Shown: positions 19,050 through 27,600 of the stretch, piece after piece
Position numbering within the stretch: position 1 is the stretch's first letter
How the letters are laid out: the number at the start of each line of letters is the position of its first letter
From: CANKHA01 sp963750965
Lineage (GTDB): Bacteria > Pseudomonadota > Alphaproteobacteria > Rhizobiales > Xanthobacteraceae
Assembly (NCBI GenBank): GCA_963750965.1
Contig: CAVVSK010000014.1
Location: 62,001-126,000, forward strand
DNA length: 64,000 nt
Reading direction: 5' to 3'
The notes under the pieces: generated by a model
What the model saw: the letters and a program-made list of their open reading frames with translations, nothing else
What the model was told of the DNA's origin: nothing
Databases searched by the model: none
Program-made: the position numbers and the translations under genes

Positions 19050-19212
19050 CGGACGTGACGAGACGTCATCACCGCCGGCTGCCAACCCCTGCAGCGGCGA
19101 GGGTGAGGGCCAACCGCTTGTACGGGCAGCACTATGACGCCTGGCGCCCTGGAACCATCAACCGCGAACCGGCCTTACCCTAAAGGTGCAATGACAGTCG
19201 CGTAGGCCTTGG

Positions 19213-19410
19213 ATGGGTTGGTATCGGCAGAAGGCGGGACAATGCGGCAAGATGGCGAGAAGGGCCACGGATCCGCAAACGCGCAAAGCATACGAAGAAC
19301 AACAAAAGCGCTGGCTCGAAATCGCGGAGGCTCTGGAACGCCACGAGCAAAGTCGCGCGCGTTCAATCAATAGCGACGCCGTATCAGCCCGGCGTAAAGA
19401 CGATGATTAG
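19213..19410 (+). CDS. Small soluble hypothetical protein, 65 aa
   Basis: The protein WYRQKAGQCGKMARRATDPQ ... KAYEEQQKRWLEIAEALERH has the amphipathic helical pattern (YRxKAxxCxxMAxxATDPxxRxxYExxxxRWLExAE) that I recognise from a very common group of 60-80 residue proteins in Bradyrhizobium and relatives. No function is assigned. It is highly charged and has no signal or membrane segment. Its stop overlaps the end of the convergent gene by 4 bp. Confidence 0.7.
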   Translation: MGWYRQKAGQCGKMARRATDPQTRKAYEEQQKRWLEIAEALERHEQSRARSINSDAVSARRKDDD

Positions 19411-19706
19411 CGCCTAGCTTTGCGTCGTTCGCTGCCAACGATGTTAGCACCGCGCGCGCCGCTGTCAGCCACTTCAATATCTTTTGCGCCGAGCGCCTCA
19501 CCCATCCGGTCTGCACGCCGCGCCAAGCCCAAAGCCCGGCAAACCTCTTCGCAAGCCGCCGCGATGGGCCGGAAAGGTCTCACGATCAAATCACTCGTTT
19601 GCAAAATCGGAAGATAGGCACGACTTTCATTGATAGATTTTACACGTTCTTCAGACCTCCCGCTCACGATAAAGATCATTTTTAAAGTCGCTGATGCCGA
19701 TGGCAA
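19407..19706 (-). CDS. Small hypothetical protein, 99 aa
   Basis: The middle part (AACEEVCRALGLARRADRMGEALGAKDIEVADSG) resembles a pattern seen in other small rhizobial proteins (a helix with VCRxLGL, then xxExxAxKIIELA). That suggests a real gene, though weakly. No signal peptide or membrane helix is visible. The start is uncertain: the ATG at 19706 or the internal Met at residue 10 could be used. It converges on the 65-aa gene before it and lies 15 bp from the start of the divergent Tad-like gene. Function unknown. Confidence 0.45.
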   Translation of the reverse strand: MPSASATLKMIFIVSGRSEERVKSINESRAYLPILQTSDLIVRPFRPIAAACEEVCRALGLARRADRMGEALGAKDIEVADSGARGANIVGSERRKARR

Positions 19707-19721
19707 AAAATGGGTTAGCAG

Positions 19722-20930
19722 ATGGTTAGCAACAAGATCAGACGATTTGCCGCCGCGCGCGACGGAGGCGTCGTGCTCATATTTGGGCTGGCCGCGATGC
19801 CGCTTATGACGGCGGTGGGCGCAGCGGTTGACTTCAGCAGAGGCTCCGCCACCCGGACTGCCATGCAGGCCGCGCTCGATGGCGCGGCGCTAAACCTCGT
19901 CAGGGATGCTGGAACGCTTGCGGACGGCGAGCTTACGCCCCGGGCAAACGCCCTATTCAAGGGAGTGTTCAACAACCCGGAAGCGAGCAATGTTCAAGTC
20001 GCAGCGCAGTATGATCCCGCAACAACCACGCTCACATTGAACGGCTCGGCGGATGTAGCGACCTCGTTCATGGGGCTGGTCGGCATTAAAACCATGCAGA
20101 TCGGAACCCGCTCTAAGGCTCGCGACGCAGACAAATTGCCCTGCGTCATTGCCTTGGATCCGAATGGTTCGGGCACCTTCAAAGTGAGTGGGGGCGGCAC
20201 GGTGAACCTTCCCAATTGCGGGCTTCACGTCAATTCGAATGCCGGTAACGCCCTGCATAACGCAGGCACTGGCTGGATCAAGGCAAAAGCCATAACGGTC
20301 GTCGGCGGGGCCTCTGGCGGAAATTACTCGCCCATGCCGACCACAAGCCAAAAGGTCCTCGCCGATCCTCTCAGCAAGATTCCAGAGCCCACAGTTCCTG
20401 GACCGTGCACCTATACGAAACACGCCTTTGACGCGGGCGTGACCCTGCCCGGCGGAACCGTCTATTGTGACAACATAACCTTTAATGCCAACGTGACGTT
20501 CGGCCCTGGAATCCACTATTTCAAAGACGCGCAGGTGAAGACAGCCTCCAACATCAGCATGACATCGCAAAATGCGATGTTGTACTTCTCCAACAGCAAC
20601 TGGGATTCGTCCGGAGCGGGCAAAGTCTCGTTCACCCCGATGCTGTCAGGCGACTATGCCGGCATTGCCCTTTTTGGCTCGCGCAGCGACACCAAACAGC
20701 AGACTTTCAAATTCACTGGCAATAAGGACTATTTCGTCGCCGGGACGGTTTATCTGCCGAAACAGAACTTGAACCTTTACGGAGACGCCAGCCTGAGCGT
20801 GACCGCCAAATCGGGCTACGTCATCGCCAATCAACTATCCTATGAAGGCGGCTCGAACTTCACCTTCGATGCCTTTGGCGGCACCGTGCCAACTGGTTTC
20901 ATGCTCTCCACCGTCGCTCTTGTGCAATAG
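19722..20930 (+). CDS. TadG-like pilus assembly protein (Flp pilus-assembly TadE/G-like N-terminus)
   Basis: A 402-aa protein. The first 60 residues (RFAAARDGGVVLIFGLAAMP, then LMTAVGAAVDFSRGSATRTAMQAALDGAALN) match the Tad_G N-terminal domain: a short basic head, one membrane helix, then an amphipathic segment. The remainder is an extracytoplasmic region rich in beta-strand and Gly/Asn/Thr, with Cys pairs (CVIALDPNGSGTF, NLPNCGLHVNS, GPCTYTK, VYCDNITF) that could form disulphides. TadG proteins assist assembly or anchoring of Flp pili. No other tad or cpa genes are in the window, so it is an orphan copy and a surface-protein role is an alternative. Confidence 0.82.
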   Translation: MVSNKIRRFAAARDGGVVLIFGLAAMPLMTAVGAAVDFSRGSATRTAMQAALDGAALNLVRDAGTLADGELTPRANALFKGVFNNPEASNVQVAAQYDPATTTLTLNGSADVATSFMGLVGIKTMQIGTRSKARDADKLPCVIALDPNGSGTFKVSGGGTVNLPNCGLHVNSNAGNALHNAGTGWIKAKAITVVGGASGGNYSPMPTTSQKVLADPLSKIPEPTVPGPCTYTKHAFDAGVTLPGGTVYCDNITFNANVTFGPGIHYFKDAQVKTASNISMTSQNAMLYFSNSNWDSSGAGKVSFTPMLSGDYAGIALFGSRSDTKQQTFKFTGNKDYFVAGTVYLPKQNLNLYGDASLSVTAKSGYVIANQLSYEGGSNFTFDAFGGTVPTGFMLSTVALVQ

Positions 20931-21029
20931 AAGAAGCAGGCACCAACGTGCCTGCTTCGTTGCGCGTCAGTCCCAGGCGCCCACTGCCTTAACTCACGTT
21001 ATCCAAAAAGAACGGCAACTGGGACGCGG

Positions 21030-21809
21030 CTACTGCATCGCTCCCAAGATGGCGATATCCTTCACCGTGCCGTCGATGCCTTCAATCTTGCCGGCCGGCG
21101 TCGCTTTACCGGTAGAAAGATCAATCGACCACAGCTGTCCGTCGGCCATCGCCCAGGCTTCGTTCTTGGTGCCGTCTGACCAGATGTCGAAAGCGATGTT
21201 CTCAGCCTTCGCGCCAAGCATCCCGACGGTGTTGAGAATACCGTCATTCGGTGGGGCTTGCTTCACCAGGACGGCGTTCTCCACGTCGATGTCGAACAAA
21301 GCTGTTTCCTTGGTGCCCTTCACCGAATTTGTGTAGGCACCCGCAACGACCTTGGGTGTTCTTCCCTTGTTTGTATCGTTGTCGGCGTACTTGAGGCTAC
21401 CATCACGGGTCACTTTGCCGTCGTCCACATTGACGCGGAGGCTGGTGCCGTCGCTGCCAATGATACGAAGCCGGTCGGCTGCGGGGTTGAAATCGACTGT
21501 CGCCATGACGCCCGAAGGCAACATCGTTTCCAATTTCGACTTCATCGTCGCTTTGCCATCGGTCGCGATGGTGTAGAGCGTTCCATCGGCGACCAGCCCG
21601 TACAGCATGCCGTCGCTTGGGCGGACGTCAATTCCGATCAGTCCGCCGTTGAGGCCGCTGATCTTCATGCTTTTAATAGCTTTCTTCAGGCTAGTGTCGA
21701 CGATCACAATGGTGTCGTCGCCTGTCAGCGCGGCGACCTGGGCGGCCTGGGCCCCGGTTCCCCCCGCCAAAAAGACCGCAGACGCGGCCAGCAATACCGT
21801 GAGCTTCAT
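21030..21809 (-). CDS. DUF4394 secreted beta-propeller-like protein
   Basis: A 259-aa protein with a signal peptide (residues 1-22) and the DUF4394 pattern: AALTGDDTIVIVDTSLKK, LIGIDVRPSDGMLYGLVADG, TVDFNPAADRLRIIGSDG, and the repeated strand motif YTNSVKGTKETALFDIDVEN. The fold is probably a periplasmic or secreted propeller, with no known activity. AAAGGAG precedes the start at 21809. It is divergent from the sigma-factor gene, and the segment about 50 bases upstream of its start codon resembles the promoters of the sigma gene and the fasciclin gene, which suggests it belongs to that regulon (inference). Confidence 0.88.
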   Translation of the reverse strand: MKLTVLLAASAVFLAGGTGAQAAQVAALTGDDTIVIVDTSLKKAIKSMKISGLNGGLIGIDVRPSDGMLYGLVADGTLYTIATDGKATMKSKLETMLPSGVMATVDFNPAADRLRIIGSDGTSLRVNVDDGKVTRDGSLKYADNDTNKGRTPKVVAGAYTNSVKGTKETALFDIDVENAVLVKQAPPNDGILNTVGMLGAKAENIAFDIWSDGTKNEAWAMADGQLWSIDLSTGKATPAGKIEGIDGTVKDIAILGAMQ

Positions 21810-21857
21810 GGGAATTACTCCTTTGCTCAGTTGAAGGCCCGTGAGGGGCCGTAAATC

Positions 21858-21906
21858 AGATACGGGTCGGATCGCGAATAGATGCGAAAGCTAAAACAAA
21901 ATTTTC
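21858..21906 (-). promoter_or_regulatory. Candidate ECF-sigma promoter for the DUF4394 gene
   Basis: Read on the minus strand, this segment has AATTTTGTTTTAG, then TTCGCATCTATT, then CCGACCCGTATC. It aligns with the fasciclin-gene promoter (AATTTGTGAGTC, TTCGCGTCCTTT, CCGCTTCGTAGC) with a spacer one base shorter. The CGTA core ends 51 nt before the start codon, against 50 nt for the fasciclin gene. Similarity and spacing were judged by eye. Confidence 0.5.
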
Positions 21907-21984
21907 GCGCGGGGCTTTTTGCTGCATTCGAGCTGACACCGCAGCCGCAGCAAAACCCAGTGGCGCCTCCGCAGCCTGTTCGAT

Positions 21985-22040
21985 AGCTCACGATTTTGTG
22001 TGTCCGGTTGTGCGTCTTTATCCGACGCCGCTTCGTAGCT
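21985..22040 (+). promoter_or_regulatory. Candidate autoregulatory ECF-sigma promoter upstream of the sigma gene
   Basis: An imperfect palindrome (CTCACGATTTTGTGTG) is followed by TGCGTCTTTAT and GCCGCTTCGTAGCT (22027-22040). The last 14 bases are identical to 23525-23538 upstream of the fasciclin gene, and 29 of 39 ungapped positions match across the block. The CGTA core leaves a leader of about 214 nt before the sigma ATG. That leader (22041-22251) contains no convincing ORF, and the whole gap 21810-22251 holds only this promoter and the one for DUF4394. Confidence 0.55.
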
Positions 22041-22251
22041 TCCGCGGTATCCAAACAGGAACACCACGTTGTTGAGACGGCTCTTGTCTCACGCGGTGCT
22101 GGATATTTCGTTGCTTATGCGCGAGCATTCGATGTCGACGGGCTGGCGCCAAAGGCGATTTCCCCACTTCGAATTGGGGTCGGAGCGTTGGCGCGTTGAG
22201 CAGATGGGGAACCGCGTGATGGGTTCCGCTCCCTGCTAGGGGCAAAGCCAC

Positions 22252-22810
22252 ATGGATGCTGAGGATCTCCGCCGCCAACTCGCCGCCGCATTGGAGCGCG
22301 TGGCCGCGGGCGATCGGGCAGCCCTTCGACTGATCTATCAGGACACTTCGGCGAAGCTTTTTGGCGTCTGCCTTCGTATCTTACGGGATAGGCAAGAGGC
22401 CGAAGACGTGCTGCAGGACGTTTACATTACGGTGTGGCGGCGAGCCGCCACATTCGACGCATCGAGGGCCAGTCCTATCACGTGGTTGGTGGCGGTGGCA
22501 CGCAACCGCTGTATCGACCGATTGCGCGCGAGCGGGAAAGTGCGACGCCAAGCGCCGCTGGAGTCGGCAGAGGGCGTGTCTGACCCGGCACCCGACGCGG
22601 TGACGCTTTTGGAAAATGCGGATCAGCAGCGGTTGCTGCAGGATTGCCTGGGACAGCTGGAGGAGAGGCAAGCCAACGCAATCCGCTCTGCCTTCCTGGA
22701 TGGGCTCACCTATGAGGAATTGGCAAACCGCGCCGCCGTCCCTGCTGAGCACCATGAAGAGCATGATCCGGCGCGGACTCATGAACCTGAGAAGCTGTCT
22801 GGAGCAATGA
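22252..22810 (+). CDS. sigK: ECF sigma factor, SigK-like, with a 1-nt frameshift near its 3' end
   Basis: Region 2 is clear: AGDRAALRLIYQDTSAKLFG, DRQEAEDVLQDVYITVWRRA and VAVARNRCIDRLRASG, followed by region 4 (QQRLLQDCLGQLEERQANAI, FLDGLTYEELANRAAVP). After AAVP one extra base at 22741-22744 shifts the frame. Removing it gives LSTMKSMIRRGLMNLRSCLEQ and a TGA at 22808-22810, the expected recognition helix and end of a 185-aa sigma factor. As written, the frame runs into the anti-sigma gene and makes an artificial 415-aa fusion lacking the region 4.2 helix. It would direct RNA polymerase to a small regulon and be held inactive by the RskA-like partner. The corrected stop overlaps the next ATG (ATGA), typical of coupled pairs. 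Confidence 0.85.
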
Positions 22811-23499
22811 GCGACGATTTCACCCCAACCGGCGAAGGCCGCCAGCTCCTGGCTGCGGAATACGTGCTGGGCGTGCTCGATGCGGCGCAGCGGGACGATG
22901 CGAAACGGCTGCTGGCGCAGGACCCGGCTTTCGCGGCCGAGGTCACATTTTGGGAAGAGCGACTTGGTGGCCTGACGTCGGAGGTGCCGCCGGTTATTCC
23001 GCCCGCGTATGTTTGGAACCGCATCAATACGGCGTTGGCTCCTGGAGCAAGTCCCGGCGGTCTTTGGAACAGCCTGCGGTTCTGGCGCTGGTCGGCTTTT
23101 GCTTCCGCGGCCCTCGCCGCGGCCTCGCTGGCCGTCGTCTATTTCGCGGTCGTTTCGTCTCCGCGCGGAGCGTTGGTGGCGACGCTGGATGCCAGCGGCC
23201 AAACCGGCTTTGTCGCAGCCACCGACCCGGACCGTAACAGCATCACGATTGTTCCGGCCTCCTTGCCCATCACAGAGCAGCGAGTCCTCGAGCTTTGGGT
23301 GATCGTACCTGGCGATCGGCCGCGTTCGCTCGGCGTAATCGAAGCTGGACGCCCTGTGCGGGTGAGCGTGCCGCCCAGCCTGACGGCGCATATGCAAGTA
23401 GACGCAGCACTTGCCGTGTCGCTGGAGCCGCCAGGCGGCTCCCCAACGGGCCTGCCCACCGGGCCCGTGATCGCCAGCGGGAAACTCACAAATTTGTGA
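22807..23499 (+). CDS. rskA: RskA-type membrane anti-sigma factor
   Basis: A 230-aa protein starting at the ATG that overlaps the corrected sigma stop. The N-terminal about 75 residues (LLAAEYVLGVLDAAQRDDAK...FAAEVTFWEERLGGL) form the cytoplasmic anti-sigma domain, without a zinc HxxxCxxC motif. One membrane helix follows (FASAALAAASLAVVYFAVVS), then a periplasmic RskA domain (RVLELWVIVPGDRPRSLGVI; AVSLEPPGGSPTGLPTGPVI). In mycobacteria RskA holds SigK at the membrane until proteolysis releases it; the same topology here suggests the same mechanism. Its last codons overlap a perfect palindrome that belongs to the fasciclin-gene promoter. Confidence 0.9.
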   Translation: MSDDFTPTGEGRQLLAAEYVLGVLDAAQRDDAKRLLAQDPAFAAEVTFWEERLGGLTSEVPPVIPPAYVWNRINTALAPGASPGGLWNSLRFWRWSAFASAALAAASLAVVYFAVVSSPRGALVATLDASGQTGFVAATDPDRNSITIVPASLPITEQRVLELWVIVPGDRPRSLGVIEAGRPVRVSVPPSLTAHMQVDAALAVSLEPPGGSPTGLPTGPVIASGKLTNL

Positions 23500-23538
23500 G
23501 TCTGGCTTCGCGTCCTTTTACGCAGCCGCTTCGTAGCT
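23484..23538 (+). promoter_or_regulatory. Candidate ECF-sigma promoter of the fasciclin gene with an 18-bp palindrome
   Basis: ACTCACAAATTTGTGAGT at 23484-23501 is a perfect palindrome that includes the anti-sigma stop codon. It is followed by TTCGCGTCCTTTTACG and GCCGCTTCGTAGCT (23525-23538). The layout matches the block before the sigma gene. The CGTA core ends 50 nt before the fasciclin ATG. The palindrome could be an operator, or an AT-rich part of the promoter. Confidence 0.55.
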
Positions 23539-23585
23539 CCGTCCGCAATCCCAGCAGGGATCAACCCAAGTCACAGGAAAACGCC

Positions 23586-24185
23586 ATGACACTCTCTCGC
23601 ATAAGCACCCTTTCTGCTGTTACCGCGGCTGCGCTTGCGGTCGGCCTTGCCGCTGCCTCTCCCGGCTTTGCCCAGATGAAGGGCGACGCCACGATGAGCG
23701 ACAAGCCGGTCACCGTGGGCGGAGCTCCCATGTATGGCTCGAAGAACATCATCGAGAATGCAACCAAGTCCAAGGACCACACCACGCTCGTGGCTGCCGT
23801 GAAAGCAGCCGGCCTTGTCGAGACGCTTCAAGGTGCGGGCCCGTTCACGGTTTTCGCGCCTACCAATGCCGCATTTGGGAAGCTTCCCAACGGCACCGTG
23901 GACACGCTGCTGAAGCCGGCAAACAAGTCAAAGCTGACTTCCGTGCTGACCTATCACGTCGTAGCCGGCCGGCTAAGCGCGAAGGACCTGATGGAAGCGG
24001 CCAAGAAGGATGGTGGCAAACACAAGCTGAAGACGGTTCAGGGCGAAGAGCTCACCGTCTCGACCGATGGCAACAAACTCATTGTGTGGGACAGCAAGGG
24101 CAATCGCTCAACCATCACCATTCAGAACGTGTTCCAGTCCAATGGCGTGATCCACGTCATCGATAGCGTTCTGCTTCCGGCCTAA
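23586..24185 (+). CDS. Secreted fasciclin (FAS1) domain protein
   Basis: A 199-aa protein with AGGA nine bases before its ATG; the longer frame from 23295 is rejected because it runs through the anti-sigma gene. A signal peptide ends ...AAASPGFAQ. One FAS1 domain follows: the H1-like block GAGPFTVFAPTNAAFGKLP and the H2-like VFQSNGVIHVIDSVLLP, joined by LTYHVVAGRLSAKDLM. FAS1 domains mediate adhesion or extracellular-matrix contacts. In mycobacteria the SigK/RskA pair controls fasciclin proteins (MPT70, MPT83), so finding one right behind the same regulators strongly suggests it is a target. Confidence 0.92.
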   Translation: MTLSRISTLSAVTAAALAVGLAAASPGFAQMKGDATMSDKPVTVGGAPMYGSKNIIENATKSKDHTTLVAAVKAAGLVETLQGAGPFTVFAPTNAAFGKLPNGTVDTLLKPANKSKLTSVLTYHVVAGRLSAKDLMEAAKKDGGKHKLKTVQGEELTVSTDGNKLIVWDSKGNRSTITIQNVFQSNGVIHVIDSVLLPA

Positions 24186-24331
24186 TGCCGCGATCAGATG
24201 GGGGTGACTAGCAGGTCATTCTCCGAACCCGCCCGGTCATCCTCTGGCCCGCCGCTGCCCCCCGCGGCGGGCTCTTTGTTTGTCGTTCCACGTCGGTCGC
24301 GTTCGCACGCCAAAAGACTGTTGTGATGATT

Positions 24332-24653
24332 TTAACCAACATTCGCCTGATCGTGCCCGAGGTCTCTGTTTGATGCTTTCGAGAAGGATCGCGTTTGAGC
24401 GTAAAAATACGTCAGCCCGGTTTCAACAACATTTACGATAAAGACGAACATGCCGCCCATCCGGTGCAATGGGGATTGATGCAGCGGCGTCCTTAACCAA
24501 AATTCGCCCGATCGTGCCTGAGGTCTCTGTTTGATGCTTTCGAGATGGATTGCGGTTGAGCGTAAAAATACGCCAGCCCGGTTTTAACAACATTTACGAT
24601 AAAGACGAACTTGTCGCCCATTCGGTGCAACGGGGGGTCGATGCACAGCGTTT
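24332..24653 (+). repeat. 161-bp tandem direct duplication upstream of the collagen-like gene
   Basis: Two copies with a 161-bp period (24332-24492 and 24493-24653) share long blocks such as GAGGTCTCTGTTTGATGCTT and ACATTTACGATAAAGACGAA, with scattered substitutions. Copy 2 contains the likely start (GGGGGGTCG then ATG at 24641). Copy 1 has the equivalent ATG at 24478 but runs only five codons to TAA. The 455-bp gap between the fasciclin gene and the collagen-like gene holds this duplication plus about 140 bp downstream of the fasciclin stop with no ORF. Confidence 0.8.
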
Positions 24654-27600
24654 CAACAAGTCATTTTAAGCAGTTTTTACGCCTAATTGTGCAGGATTTC
24701 GCGTGCTTATCACACTCCAGCACCGCTGGGATGCACACGAAGGCCGGGCCAATGTCATCGCGTTTGTTTGGAATCTCCGCAGCGGAGCGAAGTAACAACA
24801 AGCGACTGGCGATCTCCATCGCCGCCTGTGCCTTGGCTCTATCCTTGTCGTCAGGCGTCGTTGCTTTCGCGCAGCCTGTGCCATTACCGACAGAGACGAT
24901 GTCGTCGCCACCGACGCAGACCATGGCGTCACCTGAGCTGGAGGATGAATTGCCGCCGACGTCGCTCGGTATTTTGACCAACACCCGCATCAACCTCACC
25001 AAGGCAATCGTTGAAGGCGGACGTCTTGTCGTTCAAGGCACGACTCCTACTGCGGGGGCATTGGTCACTCTCGACGGCAAATTCAGCATCAGATCGACAC
25101 CGACGAAAAAGTTTGCCTTCTCGCTGCTCTATCTCCCGACCGACTGCTTCATTGAATTGAAGGTGGGTACCAAGACCGACCCGGCGGCGGTCAGCTCCTG
25201 CGGGCCGAAGGGCGTGAATTTCGTCGGCCCTTGGTTGGGGACAAAAACCTACCAGATCGACGATCTTGTCACGCTCGACGGCGCGACCTGGCGCGCGAAG
25301 CGCGTCAATATCAACAAGCGGCCGGGTCTGAGTTTCGCGGATTGGCAGATATTCGCCGCGCCGGGCGCGCAAGGCCCGCAAGGCCTGCCAGGCGCCGCTG
25401 GCGCGGCCGGCGCGGAAGGACCGGCCGGCGCCACGGGACCGCAAGGCCTGCAGGGTCCGCAGGGCGCGCAAGGCGCACAAGGTCCGACCGGCGCGAGGGG
25501 ATTGACCTGGCGCGCGGACTGGTCTTCCGCGACGGATTACGTGAGCGACGATGCCGTGCAATTCGGCGGCAAGTCATATGTGGCGCTGCAGGCGGGCACC
25601 AACAAGAATCCGGCGAGCGAGCCGACGTTCTGGTCGCTGCTGGCAGCGGCCGGGCCGAACTGGCGCGATGCCTGGGACAGCGGCGCCAATTATGCGGTCA
25701 ACGATGCGGTGTTCCGCGACGGCTCGTCTTATGTGGCGATCCAGGCCAACAACAATAAAGATCCCGCGACGCAACCAAGCTTCTGGTCGCTGCTGGCGCA
25801 GAAGGGCGACACCGGCGATGATGGCCCGCAAGGCCCGCAAGGCCTGCAAGGCGCAACCGGCCCGGCAGGCGCGACTGGCCCAGCTGGCGCCACCGGTGCG
25901 GACGGACCGCAAGGTCCGCAAGGCCCGCAAGGCCCGCAGGGTCCGCAAGGCGCGACCGGTGCGCAGGGCGCGAAGGGACTGAACTGGCGCGCGGACTGGT
26001 CATCGGCGACCAATTACGTGATCGACGATGCCGTGCAATTCGGCGGCAAGGCCTATGTCGCCCTTCAAGCCGGGCACCAACAACAACCCGGCGAGCGAGC
26101 CGACCTTCTGGTCATTGCTGGCGGCCGCGTCGAACTGGCGTGACGTCTGGGACAGCGGCGCCAATTATGCGCTCAACGATGCGGTGTTCCGCGACGGCTC
26201 GTCATATGTGGCGATCCAGGCGAACAACAATAAAGACCCCGCTACGCAGCCGAGCTTCTGGTCGCTGCTGGCGCAGAAGGGCGCACCGGCGATGAAGGCC
26301 CGCAAGGCACGCAAGGCGCAACCGGCCCGGCAGGTGCGACCGGCCCGGCTGGCGCGACTGGCCCGGCTGGCGCCACCGGTGCGGACGGACCGCAAGGTCC
26401 GCAAGGTCCGCAAGGCCCGCAGGGTGCGCAAGGCGCGACCGGTGCGCAGGGCGCGAAGGGACTGAACTGGCGCGCGGACTGGTCTTCGGCGACCAATTAC
26501 GTGATCGACGATGCCGTGCAATTCGGCGGCAAGGCCTATGTGGCGCTGCAGGCCGGGACCAACAACAACCCGGCGAGCGAGCCGACCTTCTGGTCATTGC
26601 TGGCGGCCGCGTCGAACTGGCGTGACGTCTGGGACAGCGGCGCCAATTATGCCCTCAACGATGCGGTGTTCCGCGACGGCTCGTCCTACGTGGCGATCCA
26701 GGCCAACAACAATAAAGACCCCGCGACGCAGCCAAGCTTCTGGTCGCTGCTGGCGCAGAAGGGCGATGAAGGCCCGCAAGGCACGCAAGGCGCAACCGGC
26801 CCGGCAGGTGCGACGCGGTGCAACCGGCGGCGACCTGGTCCGCAAGGCCCGACCGGCCCCGCCGGAGCAGATGGCGCGACCGGCGCCGCAAGGCCCCGCT
26901 GGTCTCCGCAAGGTCCGGCCGGCGCAACCGGTGCGCAGGGCGCGAAGGGAATGAACTGGCGCGACGTCTGGTCTTGCGGCGACCGAATTACGTGCATCGA
27001 CGATGCGGTGTTCCGCGACGGCTCGTCTTATGTGGCGATCCAGGCCAACACCAACAAAGATCCTGCCACGCAACCAAGCTTCTGGTCGGTGCTGGCGCAG
27101 AAGGGCGACAAGGCGAGCAAGGCACGCAAGGCGCGACCGGCCCGGCAGGTGCGACCGGTCCGCAAGGTCCGCAGGCCGCAAGGTGCAACGGGCCCCGCCG
27201 GAGCAGATGGCGCGACCGGACCGCAAGGTCCCGCTGGCCCGCAAGGACCAGCCGGCGCCACCGGAGCGCAGGGCGCGAAGGGAATGAACTGGCGTGACGT
27301 CTGGTCTGCCGCGACCGATTACGTGATCGACGATGCGGTGTTCCGCGACGGCTCGTCTTATGTCGCGATCCAGGCCAACACCAACCAAGATCCCGCCACG
27401 CAACCAAGCTTCTGGTCGCTGCTGGCGCAGCAGGGCGATGAAGGCCCGCAAGGCACGCAAGGCGCGACTGGCCCGGCAGGTGCAACCGGCCCGGCAGGAC
27501 CTGCCGGCGCAACAGGTGCAACGGGCCCCGCCGGAGCAGATGGCGCGACCGGCGCGCAAGGTCCCGCTGGCCCGCAAGGACCAGCCGGCGCCACCGGAGC

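Noticed and set aside
17178..19085. 635-aa minus-strand frame
   Set aside because: Antisense shadow of the chemoreceptor gene; no motif and atypical His/Gly/Arg composition.
22252..23499. A natural sigma/anti-sigma fusion protein of 415 aa
   Set aside because: The junction reads as a frameshift: the alternative frame restores region 4.2 and an ATGA overlap.
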